From assembly GCA_017551705.1 (NCBI GenBank), contig JAFZLA010000079.1, positions 1 through 47,895 of the forward strand: a stretch of 47,895 nucleotides of DNA. Direction: 5' to 3'. Positions within the stretch are counted from its first letter, which is position 1. Every line of letters begins with the position of its first letter. Origin of the DNA: Treponema sp. (GTDB taxonomy: Bacteria; Spirochaetota; Spirochaetia; Treponematales; Treponemataceae). Position numbers and translations under genes: made by a program. This document shows positions 1 to 7,440 of this stretch, one piece after another. A model generated the notes under the pieces. It did no database searches. It was not told where the DNA came from and saw only the letters and a program-made list of their open reading frames with translations.

Positions 1-1125
1 AGCGGAATCCAGGCCGGCATGCTGCCCAAAAACTTTTCGCCGTATCCAGACCATCCGGGCATCCAGCTTTACGCCAGCATGATTCCGGCCAAGGAAGTTG
101 GCGGCGACTTTTACGACTTTTTCTGGACGGGCAAAGACAAGCTTTGGCTTGTGATGGGCGACGTTAGCGGCAAAGGCGTTCCCGCCGCCATGTTCATGGT
201 AATAGCCAAGGCGCTTATTAGAAACGCAGCCACCTTGGACTACGAGCCAAGCGAAATTTGCGAGCGCGTCAACAACCAGCTGTGCAAAGAAAACGAACAG
301 GGCTTGTTTGTCACTTGCTGGCTTGGCTGCGTCAACCTTGCCACCGGCCTTATGAAATACGCCAACGCCGCGCACAACCCGCCCGTTTTGTACGACGGTT
401 CGGACTACAAATTTTTGGAACAAAAAAGCGGCATTATGCTGGCCGCGATGGAAGACACAAAATACATCGAGCACGAAATCCAGCTGCAAAAAGGAAGCCG
501 CATCTTCCTTTACACTGACGGCGTGACCGAGGCGCAAAACAAAGACCGCCAGCTTTTTGGCGAAGAAATGCTTTTGGGAGCGCTTGCAAAGAGCGCGGCC
601 CTTACCGCAAAAGAAAAGATAGAAGCCATCAACGCCGAAGTCGAGCGCTTTGCCGGCGGAGAGCCGCAGGCCGACGACATAACGGCGCTGGCCTTTTATC
701 TTGACGAGCTTTCGGACAACAACGCCAGAACTTTGGACTTGCCCGCCGACGACGCAAAGTTGGCTGACGTCCTTAACTTTATCAAATCGCATTTGCCGGC
801 CGGCGTGTCAAGCGAGCTGATAAACAAGCTCGACCTGGCGGCGGAAGAAATTTTTGTCAACATTAGCCATTACGCTTACGAAGGAGCGTCGGGCAAGGCG
901 CAAATCATTTGCGAAACTGCGGCGCCGGGCAGCATAAAGGTTTCGTTTGTTGACTGGGGAATAGAATTTAATCCGCTGGAGCAGCCTGACCCAGACTTTA
1001 CGCAAAGCGCGGATGAGCGCCGTCTGGGCGGCTTTGGAATTTATCTTACCAAGCAGTTTATGGACAAGGTCAGCTATTGCCGCAAAGACGGCAAGAACAT
1101 TTTGACGATTGAAAAGAAATTTTGA
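1..1125 (+). CDS. SpoIIE/RsbU-type PP2C phosphatase fused to HATPase domain (5' truncated)
   Basis: The reading frame is open from base 1, so the true start lies upstream. The residues before the first Met (SGIQAG) continue the usual IQxGMLP motif, so Met at base 19 is internal. The first ~235 residues are a PP2C/SpoIIE phosphatase with the acidic metal-binding motifs GGDFYDFF and GDVSGKG. The last ~130 residues form a GHKL ATPase of the anti-sigma-factor-kinase type, with an N-box around EEIFVNISHYAY and a G-box around GGFGIYL. Family knowledge: the phosphatase dephosphorylates a STAS antagonist and the kinase-like domain phosphorylates or binds it. A STAS gene lies 78 bp away in convergent orientation and is the obvious candidate partner (inference). 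A sensor or receiver domain may sit in the missing N-terminus. Confidence 0.9.
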   Translation, partial: SGIQAGMLPKNFSPYPDHPGIQLYASMIPAKEVGGDFYDFFWTGKDKLWLVMGDVSGKGVPAAMFMVIAKALIRNAATLDYEPSEICERVNNQLCKENEQGLFVTCWLGCVNLATGLMKYANAAHNPPVLYDGSDYKFLEQKSGIMLAAMEDTKYIEHEIQLQKGSRIFLYTDGVTEAQNKDRQLFGEEMLLGALAKSAALTAKEKIEAINAEVERFAGGEPQADDITALAFYLDELSDNNARTLDLPADDAKLADVLNFIKSHLPAGVSSELINKLDLAAEEIFVNISHYAYEGASGKAQIICETAAPGSIKVSFVDWGIEFNPLEQPDPDFTQSADERRLGGFGIYLTKQFMDKVSYCRKDGKNILTIEKKF

Positions 1126-1128
1126 CTA

Positions 1129-1206
1129 TTGCGGCGCAATAATTTCAATCGCGCCGCAAAAGGAACGAGTCAAGGCTTTAAGCAAAGCGCGCCTTGACCG
1201 TTCCTA
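1129..1206 (-). repeat. Double-hairpin dispersed repeat, family 1, copy 1
   Basis: Two adjacent inverted repeats. 1129-1137 (TTGCGGCGC) pairs perfectly with 1151-1159 (GCGCCGCAA). AGGAACG.GTCAAGGC pairs with GCCTTGAC.GTTCCT between 1160 and 1205. Read on the - strand the element begins with TAG, the stop codon of the STAS gene. A near-identical copy lies at 45309-45392 on the + strand, again beginning at a TAG stop. It sits between two convergent genes and could act as a bidirectional terminator: on the - strand the first hairpin is followed by TTTT. Confidence 0.85.
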
Positions 1207-1506
1207 GCGTTCGATATTAAGCAACTTGTTCATGCTTGTGGCTTCGAGCACTTGCATGCAAAAATCCGACGGCTTTTTGAGGACCATTTTTCCGCCGTTG
1301 CCGCCCATAATTTTGTGGGCAAGCAAAATGTCGCGCAAGCCTGTGCTCGACATGTATTCTACGCCGCTCAAGTCAAGGTTCATGATTTTTGAGCCCTGCG
1401 CGTATTCTTTGATGACCGCTTCCAATTGGGGAGCGGTTGTAGTGTCCAAGCGGCCGGATACAACGAGATCAACTGTCGTTCCATTTCTATTTTTCTTGAT
1501 ATCCAT
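1204..1506 (-). CDS. STAS-domain anti-sigma factor antagonist
   Basis: 100-residue single STAS domain of the SpoIIAA/RsbV type. The usual phosphoacceptor loop is present as YMSSTGLR (residues 51-58), with Ser54 the likely phosphorylated residue. The canonical Asp before it is replaced by Ser, as in many non-Bacillus antagonists. I chose the ATG at 1506 because AGAGGA lies 8 nt upstream; a longer frame to 1542 has no ribosome site. A -10/-35 pair lies just upstream. The gene converges on the phosphatase/HATPase gene, so the two may form a partner-switching module, but neither a sigma factor nor a separate kinase is in the window. The stop codon is the first three bases of a dispersed repeat. 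Confidence 0.88.
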   Translation of the reverse strand: MDIKKNRNGTTVDLVVSGRLDTTTAPQLEAVIKEYAQGSKIMNLDLSGVEYMSSTGLRDILLAHKIMGGNGGKMVLKKPSDFCMQVLEATSMNKLLNIER

Positions 1507-1524
1507 GGCAATTCCTCTAAAAGC

Positions 1525-1553
1525 ATTATACACTATAAACAAATTTTTTTGAA
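1525..1553 (-). promoter_or_regulatory. Promoter of the STAS gene
   Basis: On the - strand TTCAAA (1548-1553) and TATAAT (1525-1530) are separated by 17 bp. The -10 is a perfect consensus and the -35 matches 4 of 6. It lies about 19 bp upstream of the chosen ATG, leaving room for the AGAGGA ribosome site. Confidence 0.6.
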
Positions 1554-1619
1554 GAGCAAGGCGAATTTTTATGCAAAAAAATTAAAAATATGATACAATA
1601 TCCCAATAAGGACTTTAAT

Positions 1620-2594
1620 ATGATGAATTGTGTAAAATGCGGAAGCAGTCTCATTCCGGGAGCGAAATTTTGCTCAAATTGCGGCGTTCAGGTAGAAAAA
1701 CCCCTGAAATTGACCCCCTGCCCAAGTTGTTTTTCCGGCATAACGGAAGACATGATTTTTTGCCCCTGGTGCGGCAAATTGTACGAAAAGGTGGAGGAAG
1801 TCAAAAAGAAGACCAATATTCCCGAAACGATTCCAAATTTGGTGGACATCCAAGGCGGCACTTTCTTTATGGGAACGGGCGAATTGGCGCACAGCGTCAC
1901 GCTCAATCCGTTCAAAATGGGTGAGGCGCCCATAACGCAAGACCAGTATTATTATGTAATGGGAACTAATCCCTCAAAATTCTTGCGCGGCGACTACCCG
2001 GTAGAAAGCGTCACTTGGTGCGACGCGATTCGCTATTGCAATAAATTGAGCAAAATGTTCAACCTTACTCCTTGCTACATCATCGGAAGCTCCGGCGACT
2101 TTAGCCAGGTAGAAAATACAAGCCCTGTTTGGAAGCGCTTGACCTGCGACTTTTCGGCAACTGGCTTTAGACTCCCCACCGAAGCGGAATGGGAATACGC
2201 GGCCCGCGGCGGAAAAAACAAGGAAGCGTTTTTGTATTCCGGTTCCGACGACATAAACGAAGTGGCTTGGTACGGAGAAAACTCTTCCATCACGACGCAC
2301 GGCGTTTGCGAAAAAAAGAAGAACTCCCTTGGCCTTTACGACATGTGCGGAAACGTCGCCGAATGGGTTTACGACGAATACAGTGAATACATCAAGACTC
2401 CTCAGGTAAATCCGACAGGAGCAAATTTGATGAGCGGCGTCCATGTAAAGCGCGGCGGCTCTTGGCTTGACGACCCGGAGCAGTGCAATGTGTTCTTTAG
2501 AAGCTCAAGCGTCCAAGTCGGAAAAAGCTCCAACCTTGGCTTTAGGGTTTGTTGCACAATTCCTTTGCCTGACGACGACAAGAAGAAAAAATAG
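1620..2594 (+). CDS. Zinc-ribbon SUMF1-like (FGE-sulfatase fold) protein
   Basis: 324 residues. The N-terminal ~60 residues carry two CxxC...CxxC zinc ribbons (CVKCG/CSNCG and CPSCF/CPWCG). From about residue 75 the protein is a formylglycine-generating-enzyme/SUMF1 fold, with GFRLPTEAEWEYAARGG, MCGNVAEW and a terminal RGGSW...GFRV. In true FGE the RGGSYLC....C stretch has two catalytic Cys. Here the first is Asp (SWLDDPEQC) and only the second remains, so sulfatase-activating oxidase activity is unlikely. A ligand-binding or scaffold role is more plausible. Start chosen at 1620 because AAGGA lies 7 nt upstream; an extended -10 (TGATACAAT, 1591-1599) precedes it closely. No signal peptide. 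The ABC permease gene follows after 8 nt, suggesting one operon. Confidence 0.82.
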   Translation: MMNCVKCGSSLIPGAKFCSNCGVQVEKPLKLTPCPSCFSGITEDMIFCPWCGKLYEKVEEVKKKTNIPETIPNLVDIQGGTFFMGTGELAHSVTLNPFKMGEAPITQDQYYYVMGTNPSKFLRGDYPVESVTWCDAIRYCNKLSKMFNLTPCYIIGSSGDFSQVENTSPVWKRLTCDFSATGFRLPTEAEWEYAARGGKNKEAFLYSGSDDINEVAWYGENSSITTHGVCEKKKNSLGLYDMCGNVAEWVYDEYSEYIKTPQVNPTGANLMSGVHVKRGGSWLDDPEQCNVFFRSSSVQVGKSSNLGFRVCCTIPLPDDDKKKK

Positions 2595-2602
2595 GTGGCG
2601 GC

Positions 2603-3271
2603 ATGATTAGTCTTTTTAAGCAATACTTCTTTATGCTGCTGGCGTCCTTGGGCAACACGCTTTTGCTTGCCCTGTTCGCGCTGTGCTTTGCGATGATAAT
2701 CGGATTAATTTTCGCTCTGATGAACGTGAGCCGCAGCAAAATATTGAACGCCATCGGAACGGTTTACGTAGACGCGATTCGCGGCGTGCCTTTGATTGTC
2801 CTTGCCTTTTTCATTTACTTTGGCGTTCCCCAGGGAATGAAATTGATATTCGACGACTTTAGGCTGCCCGCGCTCCAGGCTGGAACCATAGCGCTGGCGA
2901 TGAACTGCGGCGCATACATGGCCGAGATTTTCCGCGCTGGAATCGAAAGCATCGACAAAGGCCAAATGGAAGCGGCCCGCTCGCTGGGCCTTAGCTACGG
3001 AATCAGCATGCGCAAAGTGATTTTGCCGCAAGCCTTTAAGGTGATGATTCCTTCGATAATCAACCAGTTCATCATAACGCTAAAGGACACGTCGATACTT
3101 TCTGTCATCGGCTACCCTGAGTTGACCAACACGGGCCGCACAATCGCGGGCAACACTTTCCGCAGTTTGGAAACGTGGGCAATCGTTGGCGTTTTGTACA
3201 TGATAGTAATCGTTAGTTTGAGCCGCGGGGCCAAGGCTTTGGAGCGGAGGATAAAAGCGAATGAAAAATAA
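2603..3271 (+). CDS. Polar amino-acid ABC transporter permease (HisM/GlnP family)
   Basis: 222-residue inner-membrane permease with about five hydrophobic segments. The EAA-loop of the His/Glu/Arg family is clear: [31 protein letters not shown] (around residues 113-143; contacts the ATPase). GGTGGCGGC precedes the ATG weakly. The 3' end overlaps the ATPase gene by 11 nt, indicating translational coupling. No substrate-binding protein is adjacent, so either it is encoded elsewhere or the permease shares one, possibly that at 20748. Substrate is therefore unknown within the polar amino-acid group. Confidence 0.92.
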   Translation: MISLFKQYFFMLLASLGNTLLLALFALCFAMIIGLIFALMNVSRSKILNAIGTVYVDAIRGVPLIVLAFFIYFGVPQGMKLIFDDFRLPALQAGTIALAMNCGAYMAEIFRAGIESIDKGQMEAARSLGLSYGISMRKVILPQAFKVMIPSIINQFIITLKDTSILSVIGYPELTNTGRTIAGNTFRSLETWAIVGVLYMIVIVSLSRGAKALERRIKANEK

Positions 3272-4004
3272 TTCAGAAATAAAAATTCACGTAGAGAATC
3301 TCAAAAAAACTTTCGGCAAGTTGGAAGTCCTTAAGGACATCAACATCGACATAACGCAGGGCGAAGTGCTTGTAGTGATCGGTCCTAGCGGCTCGGGAAA
3401 GTCAACCTTCTTGCGCTGCCTTAACCGTTTGGAGACCGCAACCAGCGGAAAAATCATCGTCAACGGCGAAAACATCAGCGACAAAAAAATCAACATCAAC
3501 AAGGCGCGCGAAAACATAGGAATGGTTTTCCAGCATTTCAACCTGTTCCCCAATATGACCGTCTTGCAAAACGTCGCGCTGGCTCCGATTGAGCTAAAGA
3601 AGATGAGCAAGGAAGAAGCGCTGCAAACCGGCATGAAATTGCTGCAGCGCGTAGGCTTGGACTCAAAAGCCCACAGCTACCCGCAGCAACTCTCTGGCGG
3701 ACAAAAGCAGCGCGTGGCCATCGCGCGCGCCCTTGCGATGAATCCTTCCATCATGCTTTTTGACGAGCCGACAAGCGCGCTTGACCCCGAGATGGTTGGT
3801 GAAGTCCTTGCGGTAATGAAAGAGCTTGCAAAAGGCGGAATGACGATGATTGTCGTTACCCACGAAATGGGATTTGCGCGCGAGGTTGCCGACCGCATAG
3901 TGTTTATGGACGGCGGCTACATCATCGAAGAAGGAACTCCGGAAGAAATTTTGAAGAACCCCAAGCAAGAGCGCACGATTAGCTTCTTGAACAAAGTTTT
4001 GTGA
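3261..4004 (+). CDS. Polar amino-acid ABC transporter ATP-binding protein (GlnQ/ArtP family)
   Basis: 247-residue ATPase of the GlnQ/HisP type. Walker [10 protein letters not shown] (around residue 41), Q-loop in [14 protein letters not shown], signature [15 protein letters not shown], Walker [15 protein letters not shown] and switch His in VVTHEMGF are all intact, so it should hydrolyse ATP to drive import through the overlapping permease gene. It starts inside the permease stop region, an operon hallmark. The next gene begins 8 nt after its stop. Confidence 0.95.
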   Translation: MKNNSEIKIHVENLKKTFGKLEVLKDINIDITQGEVLVVIGPSGSGKSTFLRCLNRLETATSGKIIVNGENISDKKININKARENIGMVFQHFNLFPNMTVLQNVALAPIELKKMSKEEALQTGMKLLQRVGLDSKAHSYPQQLSGGQKQRVAIARALAMNPSIMLFDEPTSALDPEMVGEVLAVMKELAKGGMTMIVVTHEMGFAREVADRIVFMDGGYIIEEGTPEEILKNPKQERTISFLNKVL

Positions 4005-4012
4005 GGCGCGCG

Positions 4013-4600
4013 ATGAAAAAGATAATCACGATAAGCAGAGAATTTGGAGCGGGCGGCGGCGAGATTGGAAAGCGCGTGGCCGACGAACTTGGCTACGACT
4101 ACTGCGACAAGGAATTGATTTTGCGCGCGGCCCGAGACGCCAACATCGACATAAACAGAATGCTTAGCATCGACGAAAAGCCGCCGCTTGTCTTTGGCTT
4201 TACCCAAAGCCTTTTTGACATGTACAACGCGCCGCTTGACGAGCGCGTGTTCAACGCCCAAAAAGAAATCATCCGCCGCCTTGGCGAGCGCGGAAAGTGC
4301 GTCATAGTTGGCCGCAACGCCAACAGCATACTGCAGGCCTTTGACAACAGCCTGCACGTCTTTGTCCACGCGGACCAATACTGGCGGGCGGCGCGCCTCA
4401 AAAAAGAAATGATGCAGGACAAGACAGACAAAGAAATTTTGGACGACATAAAAATCGTTGACAAGCGCCGCCAAAAATACTGCTCGCATTACACCAACAC
4501 CGAATTTGGCGCAAGCAAATACTACGACTTGTGCTTGTCCACCTCGTCGCTGGGCATCGACAAGTGCGTCCAAATCATTTTGGACATTGCGCGCGGATAA
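4013..4600 (+). CDS. Cytidylate-kinase-like protein
   Basis: 195 residues of the cytidylate kinase-like family (Pfam Cytidylate_kin2 type), opening with KKIITISREFGAGGGEIGKRVADELGYDYCDKELI. The loop FGAGGGEIGK replaces the classical P-loop, typical of this group rather than of Cmk itself. An Arg-rich lid (RRLGERGKCVIVGRNAN, DKRRQKYCSHYTN) follows. Start at 4013 is preferred because GAGG lies 6 nt upstream; a GTG at 4001 is in frame but has no site. Enzymes of this family are annotated as nucleoside-monophosphate kinases mainly by similarity and the true substrate is often unknown. Its position inside an ABC transporter run is unexplained. Confidence 0.8.
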   Translation: MKKIITISREFGAGGGEIGKRVADELGYDYCDKELILRAARDANIDINRMLSIDEKPPLVFGFTQSLFDMYNAPLDERVFNAQKEIIRRLGERGKCVIVGRNANSILQAFDNSLHVFVHADQYWRAARLKKEMMQDKTDKEILDDIKIVDKRRQKYCSHYTNTEFGASKYYDLCLSTSSLGIDKCVQIILDIARG

Positions 4601-4601
4601 A

Positions 4602-6263
4602 ATGAATCTCATTTCAATTAAAAATTGCCGGATAGAAGACAGCGCGCAGGCGCGGATCAAAAACTTTTCTTGGTCGATGCAAGAGGGCCAGGCTTGGCTT
4701 GCGATTGGGCCTAATGGCGGCGGAAAGGCCGACTTTTTAAAGGCGCTTTGCGGCCAGCTCAAAATCGTTCCCAACGCGGACGGCCTTTATTCAAACCTTT
4801 TTGACGGCTCTGTGGAAATCGTGTCGCTGGAAAAGGCCGCCGCCTTGATTCAAGAAGAACGCGCCAACGACGAAAGCGAATTTTTGGATGGCGGCGTTGA
4901 CCACGGCCGAACCGCCCGCGTTTTTTTTGCCGAGGCTCTTCTGAACAAAAAAATCAAGCGCGACTCAAAGACAGGCGTTTACGACTTGCCGCCATTTGCC
5001 GCGCGTTTGGAAAGCGACCCGCAAGTAAAATTGTGCGGCGTAGAAAAAATTCTTGACCGCGGCCTAAAGTATATGTCCACCGGCGAAATCCGCAGGACTC
5101 TTTTGTGCCGCGCGCTTTTGAGCCAAAAAAAGCTTTTGATTTTAAGCGACCCCTTCGCGGGCCTTGACGCGCAAAGCCGAAAAATTTTGCTGGACTTTTT
5201 TGACAGCGTGGCCAAGCGGCAACTTGCGCAAACAGAAAACGCGGCGGACAAAAAACGAACGCAAGACCAAAAAGCGGCGACCTTTGACTTTCCGCGCATA
5301 ATCCTTGGCATGGAGCGCTTTAACGAAATTCCTGACGCGATTAACAAAGTTGTGGAATGGACGGGCGGAGCGATTTCATTTTGCGGAGCGCGAGCTGACT
5401 ACGAAAAAGTCTTGGCCGACAAAAACGCCGCGGCCCTTAAAGAGCGCAAGACAAAATTGGCCAACTTTATGGCGCAGCTTAATCTTGCCAACGAGCAGAG
5501 CGCTGTCTTGCAAAACGCGGCCGCCCCCGACAATTCTGTTCCTGCCAAAAGCGCCGCGGCCACCGAGCCCGCGCTTATCGAAATGCGCGACGTCAACGTT
5601 GGCTGGGGCGACAACAAAGTTTTGGTAAATCTCAACTGGACCTTGCGCAAAAACGAGCATTGGTTGATTCGCGGCCCAAACGGTTCGGGCAAAACAACGT
5701 TCCTGGAACTGATTACCGGCGACAACATGCAAGTATTCAGCAACGACATAAAAATTTTTGGCGCGCGCCGCGGCTCCGGCGAAACAATTTGGGACATTAA
5801 GAAAAAGCTTGGCATCGTTTCATACCGCCTGCACGTCGAATACCGCATGGTCGGCGCTTCGCTCTTGGCCGTGATTGTGTCGGGCTTTAAGGACTCCATC
5901 GGCTTGTACGAGCAGGCCACCGACGTGGAAGTCGCCGCGGCAAAAAAATGGCTGGCGCTCGGCGGATTCGCGGGCCGCGAAAACGAATCGTTCAACAACT
6001 TAAGTTACGGCGAACAGCGCGCGATTTTAATTTTGCGCGCGGTGGTAAAGGCGCCGCAAATCCTGATTTTGGACGAGCCGTGCCACGGCCTTGACGAAAG
6101 CTTCCGCCAAAAAATTTTGGACTTGCTGGCCCTCATCGCGCAAAGCGGAACCACGACGCTCCTCCACGTGACCCACGACCCCACAGAAGCGCTCGCGGCA
6201 GAAAAACATATTTTGGAATTTCACCCCGGAGAATCGCCGATGTATGCTATAATTGAATTATGA
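4602..6263 (+). CDS. ModF/PhrA-like tandem ABC ATPase
   Basis: 553 residues with two ABC nucleotide-binding domains and no membrane segment, the architecture of ModF ('photorepair protein PhrA'). The second domain is canonical: GPNGSGKTT with Lys364, LSYGEQRAILILRA, LILDEPCHGLD. The first is degenerate: Walker A is GPNGGGKAD (Lys42 kept, Ser/Thr replaced by Ala43), the signature is STGEIRR, and the Walker B end is LSDPF, lacking the catalytic Glu. Domain 1 probably binds but does not hydrolyse ATP (inference). Starts 1 nt after the previous stop with no clear Shine-Dalgarno, so translation is likely coupled. Earlier in-frame Met codons overlap the upstream gene and are not credible. ModF's cellular role is poorly defined. 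Confidence 0.82.
   Translation: MNLISIKNCRIEDSAQARIKNFSWSMQEGQAWLAIGPNGGGKADFLKALCGQLKIVPNADGLYSNLFDGSVEIVSLEKAAALIQEERANDESEFLDGGVDHGRTARVFFAEALLNKKIKRDSKTGVYDLPPFAARLESDPQVKLCGVEKILDRGLKYMSTGEIRRTLLCRALLSQKKLLILSDPFAGLDAQSRKILLDFFDSVAKRQLAQTENAADKKRTQDQKAATFDFPRIILGMERFNEIPDAINKVVEWTGGAISFCGARADYEKVLADKNAAALKERKTKLANFMAQLNLANEQSAVLQNAAAPDNSVPAKSAAATEPALIEMRDVNVGWGDNKVLVNLNWTLRKNEHWLIRGPNGSGKTTFLELITGDNMQVFSNDIKIFGARRGSGETIWDIKKKLGIVSYRLHVEYRMVGASLLAVIVSGFKDSIGLYEQATDVEVAAAKKWLALGGFAGRENESFNNLSYGEQRAILILRAVVKAPQILILDEPCHGLDESFRQKILDLLALIAQSGTTTLLHVTHDPTEALAAEKHILEFHPGESPMYAIIEL
6245..6253 (+). promoter_or_regulatory. Extended -10 promoter giving leaderless mRNA for the GH18 gene
   Basis: TGCTATAAT, an extended -10 with perfect TATAAT at 6248-6253, lies inside the 3' end of the ModF-like gene exactly 6 nt before the GH18 ATG. 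No -35 or Shine-Dalgarno is visible. A transcript from it would begin at or next to the ATG. Confidence 0.55.
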
Positions 6264-7405
6264 AAAAAACATTTTTTTCGGCCGCCCTCAGTTTTAGTTT
6301 TAAAAGCAGTTTCGTTGCCCGCAGTTTTGGGCTTGCGATAGTTTTTGCCGCGCTTTTTTCGCAGACTCTTTTCGCAAAGGGCGTGAAAATTCCTCACGAT
6401 GACGGAATTGAAGTTTTTAACGAAAAAGACTACCCCCAAGAAGTTGAGCACGAAAACTATTCGCATCCCTACCGCTGGAACAAGCTTGAAGGCGACAAAG
6501 TTGCGTTCAAAGAAATATGGGGTTACCTTGTCACAACAAGATTGAAGGACTTTGACGAAAACGCGCCGCTAACCGACTTGGCGCTTTTTGGCGTGGACAT
6601 AAATTGCTACGGCAAGTTGGAAACCGCTCCCAAAAGAAATTTGGCGGCGGGCTTTAAAGGCCGCGTCCACTTGGTGGCCGTTTGCAACAGCATGTCCACG
6701 ACGCACTTTGTCCTTGACCCCAAATACGGCTTGCGCGACGAATTGATAAAAGATTTGGTTTTTGCGGCGATATCTTATGACGGCCTGCAAATCGACTACG
6801 AATTGGTTCCGCAAAAAGACGGCGAAAACTTTTTGCAATTCTTAAAACTCTTAAAGAAAAAACTCAACGGAAAAGAGCTGACAGTTTGCGTTCCCGCGCG
6901 GGTAAAGACGCTTTCTACCGACGTTTACGACTACAAAAAAATCGCGGCCGTGGCTGACAAAGTCATGATTATGGCCTACGACGAGCATTGGTCCACCAGC
7001 CGGCCTGGTTCCGTGGCTTCTGTCGCTTGGTGCAAAAAAATCGTTGACTACGCGCTTGGCGTTTTGCCCGCCGACAAATACATTATCGGCGTTCCCTTTT
7101 ACGGCCGCAGCTGGACAGACCGCTCGCTGGCGCAAGCCTGGTACTTTAACGGCGCCAACCGCATCATGCACGAAAACGAAGTCAAGCAATTAAAGCGCAA
7201 GGACGGCGTCCCCCACTTTGAGTACGAGGCAAAGGCGAATGTCACTGTTTGGTTTGACGACGCCACAAGCCTCTTGCAGCGCGCCAGAATGTACAAAGAT
7301 TATGGCTTTGACAAAATCGCCTTTTGGCGCCTAGGAATGGAAGACGCCGTTTTTTGGGATTGGATAAAGCCGCTCGTACCGTCGGACGCAAAACCCCAAT
7401 CGTAA
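6260..7405 (+). CDS. Secreted glycoside hydrolase family 18 protein
   Basis: 381 residues with an N-terminal signal peptide ending near SQTLFAKG, then a GH18 TIM barrel. The catalytic motif DGxDxDxE appears as D174-G-L-Q-I-D179-Y-E181: the proton-donor Glu and its neighbouring Asp are kept, while the fourth position is Gln instead of Asp. Further GH18 marks are VMIMAYDEHW, GVPFYGRSW and the C-terminal IAFWRLGMED. It resembles the YaaH/spore-cortex-like and chitinase-like branch; the substrate could be peptidoglycan or chitin-type glycans. Its ATG overlaps the upstream stop (ATGA), so it is both operonic and possibly transcribed from its own extended -10. The last ~12 codons are formed by a dispersed repeat. 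Confidence 0.87.
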   Translation: MKKTFFSAALSFSFKSSFVARSFGLAIVFAALFSQTLFAKGVKIPHDDGIEVFNEKDYPQEVEHENYSHPYRWNKLEGDKVAFKEIWGYLVTTRLKDFDENAPLTDLALFGVDINCYGKLETAPKRNLAAGFKGRVHLVAVCNSMSTTHFVLDPKYGLRDELIKDLVFAAISYDGLQIDYELVPQKDGENFLQFLKLLKKKLNGKELTVCVPARVKTLSTDVYDYKKIAAVADKVMIMAYDEHWSTSRPGSVASVAWCKKIVDYALGVLPADKYIIGVPFYGRSWTDRSLAQAWYFNGANRIMHENEVKQLKRKDGVPHFEYEAKANVTVWFDDATSLLQRARMYKDYGFDKIAFWRLGMEDAVFWDWIKPLVPSDAKPQS

Positions 7406-7440
7406 TTTCGAGCGGGTTCGCCGCGTCTTTCAGACGCTGC
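7369..7440 (+). repeat. Dispersed palindromic repeat, family 2, copy A
   Basis: CCGCTCG (7370-7376) pairs with CGAGCGG (7409-7415), followed by the hairpin GCGTC-TTTCA-GACGC (7423-7437). Copies B (18969) and C (32606) share the order and spacing. Here the repeat overlaps the GH18 3' end and supplies its last codons and stop, and it fills the whole gap to the convergent FecR gene. It may act as a two-way transcription end. Confidence 0.8.

Noticed and set aside
3917..4774. 285-codon open frame on the - strand across the ATPase, kinase-like and ModF-like genes
   Set aside because: It runs across three genes with clear motifs on the other strand; no promoter, ribosome site or protein family.
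7400..7440. tRNA fragment suggested by TTCGAGC in the family 2 repeats
   Set aside because: The surrounding sequence has no acceptor, D or anticodon stems; the repeats fold as two simple hairpins.
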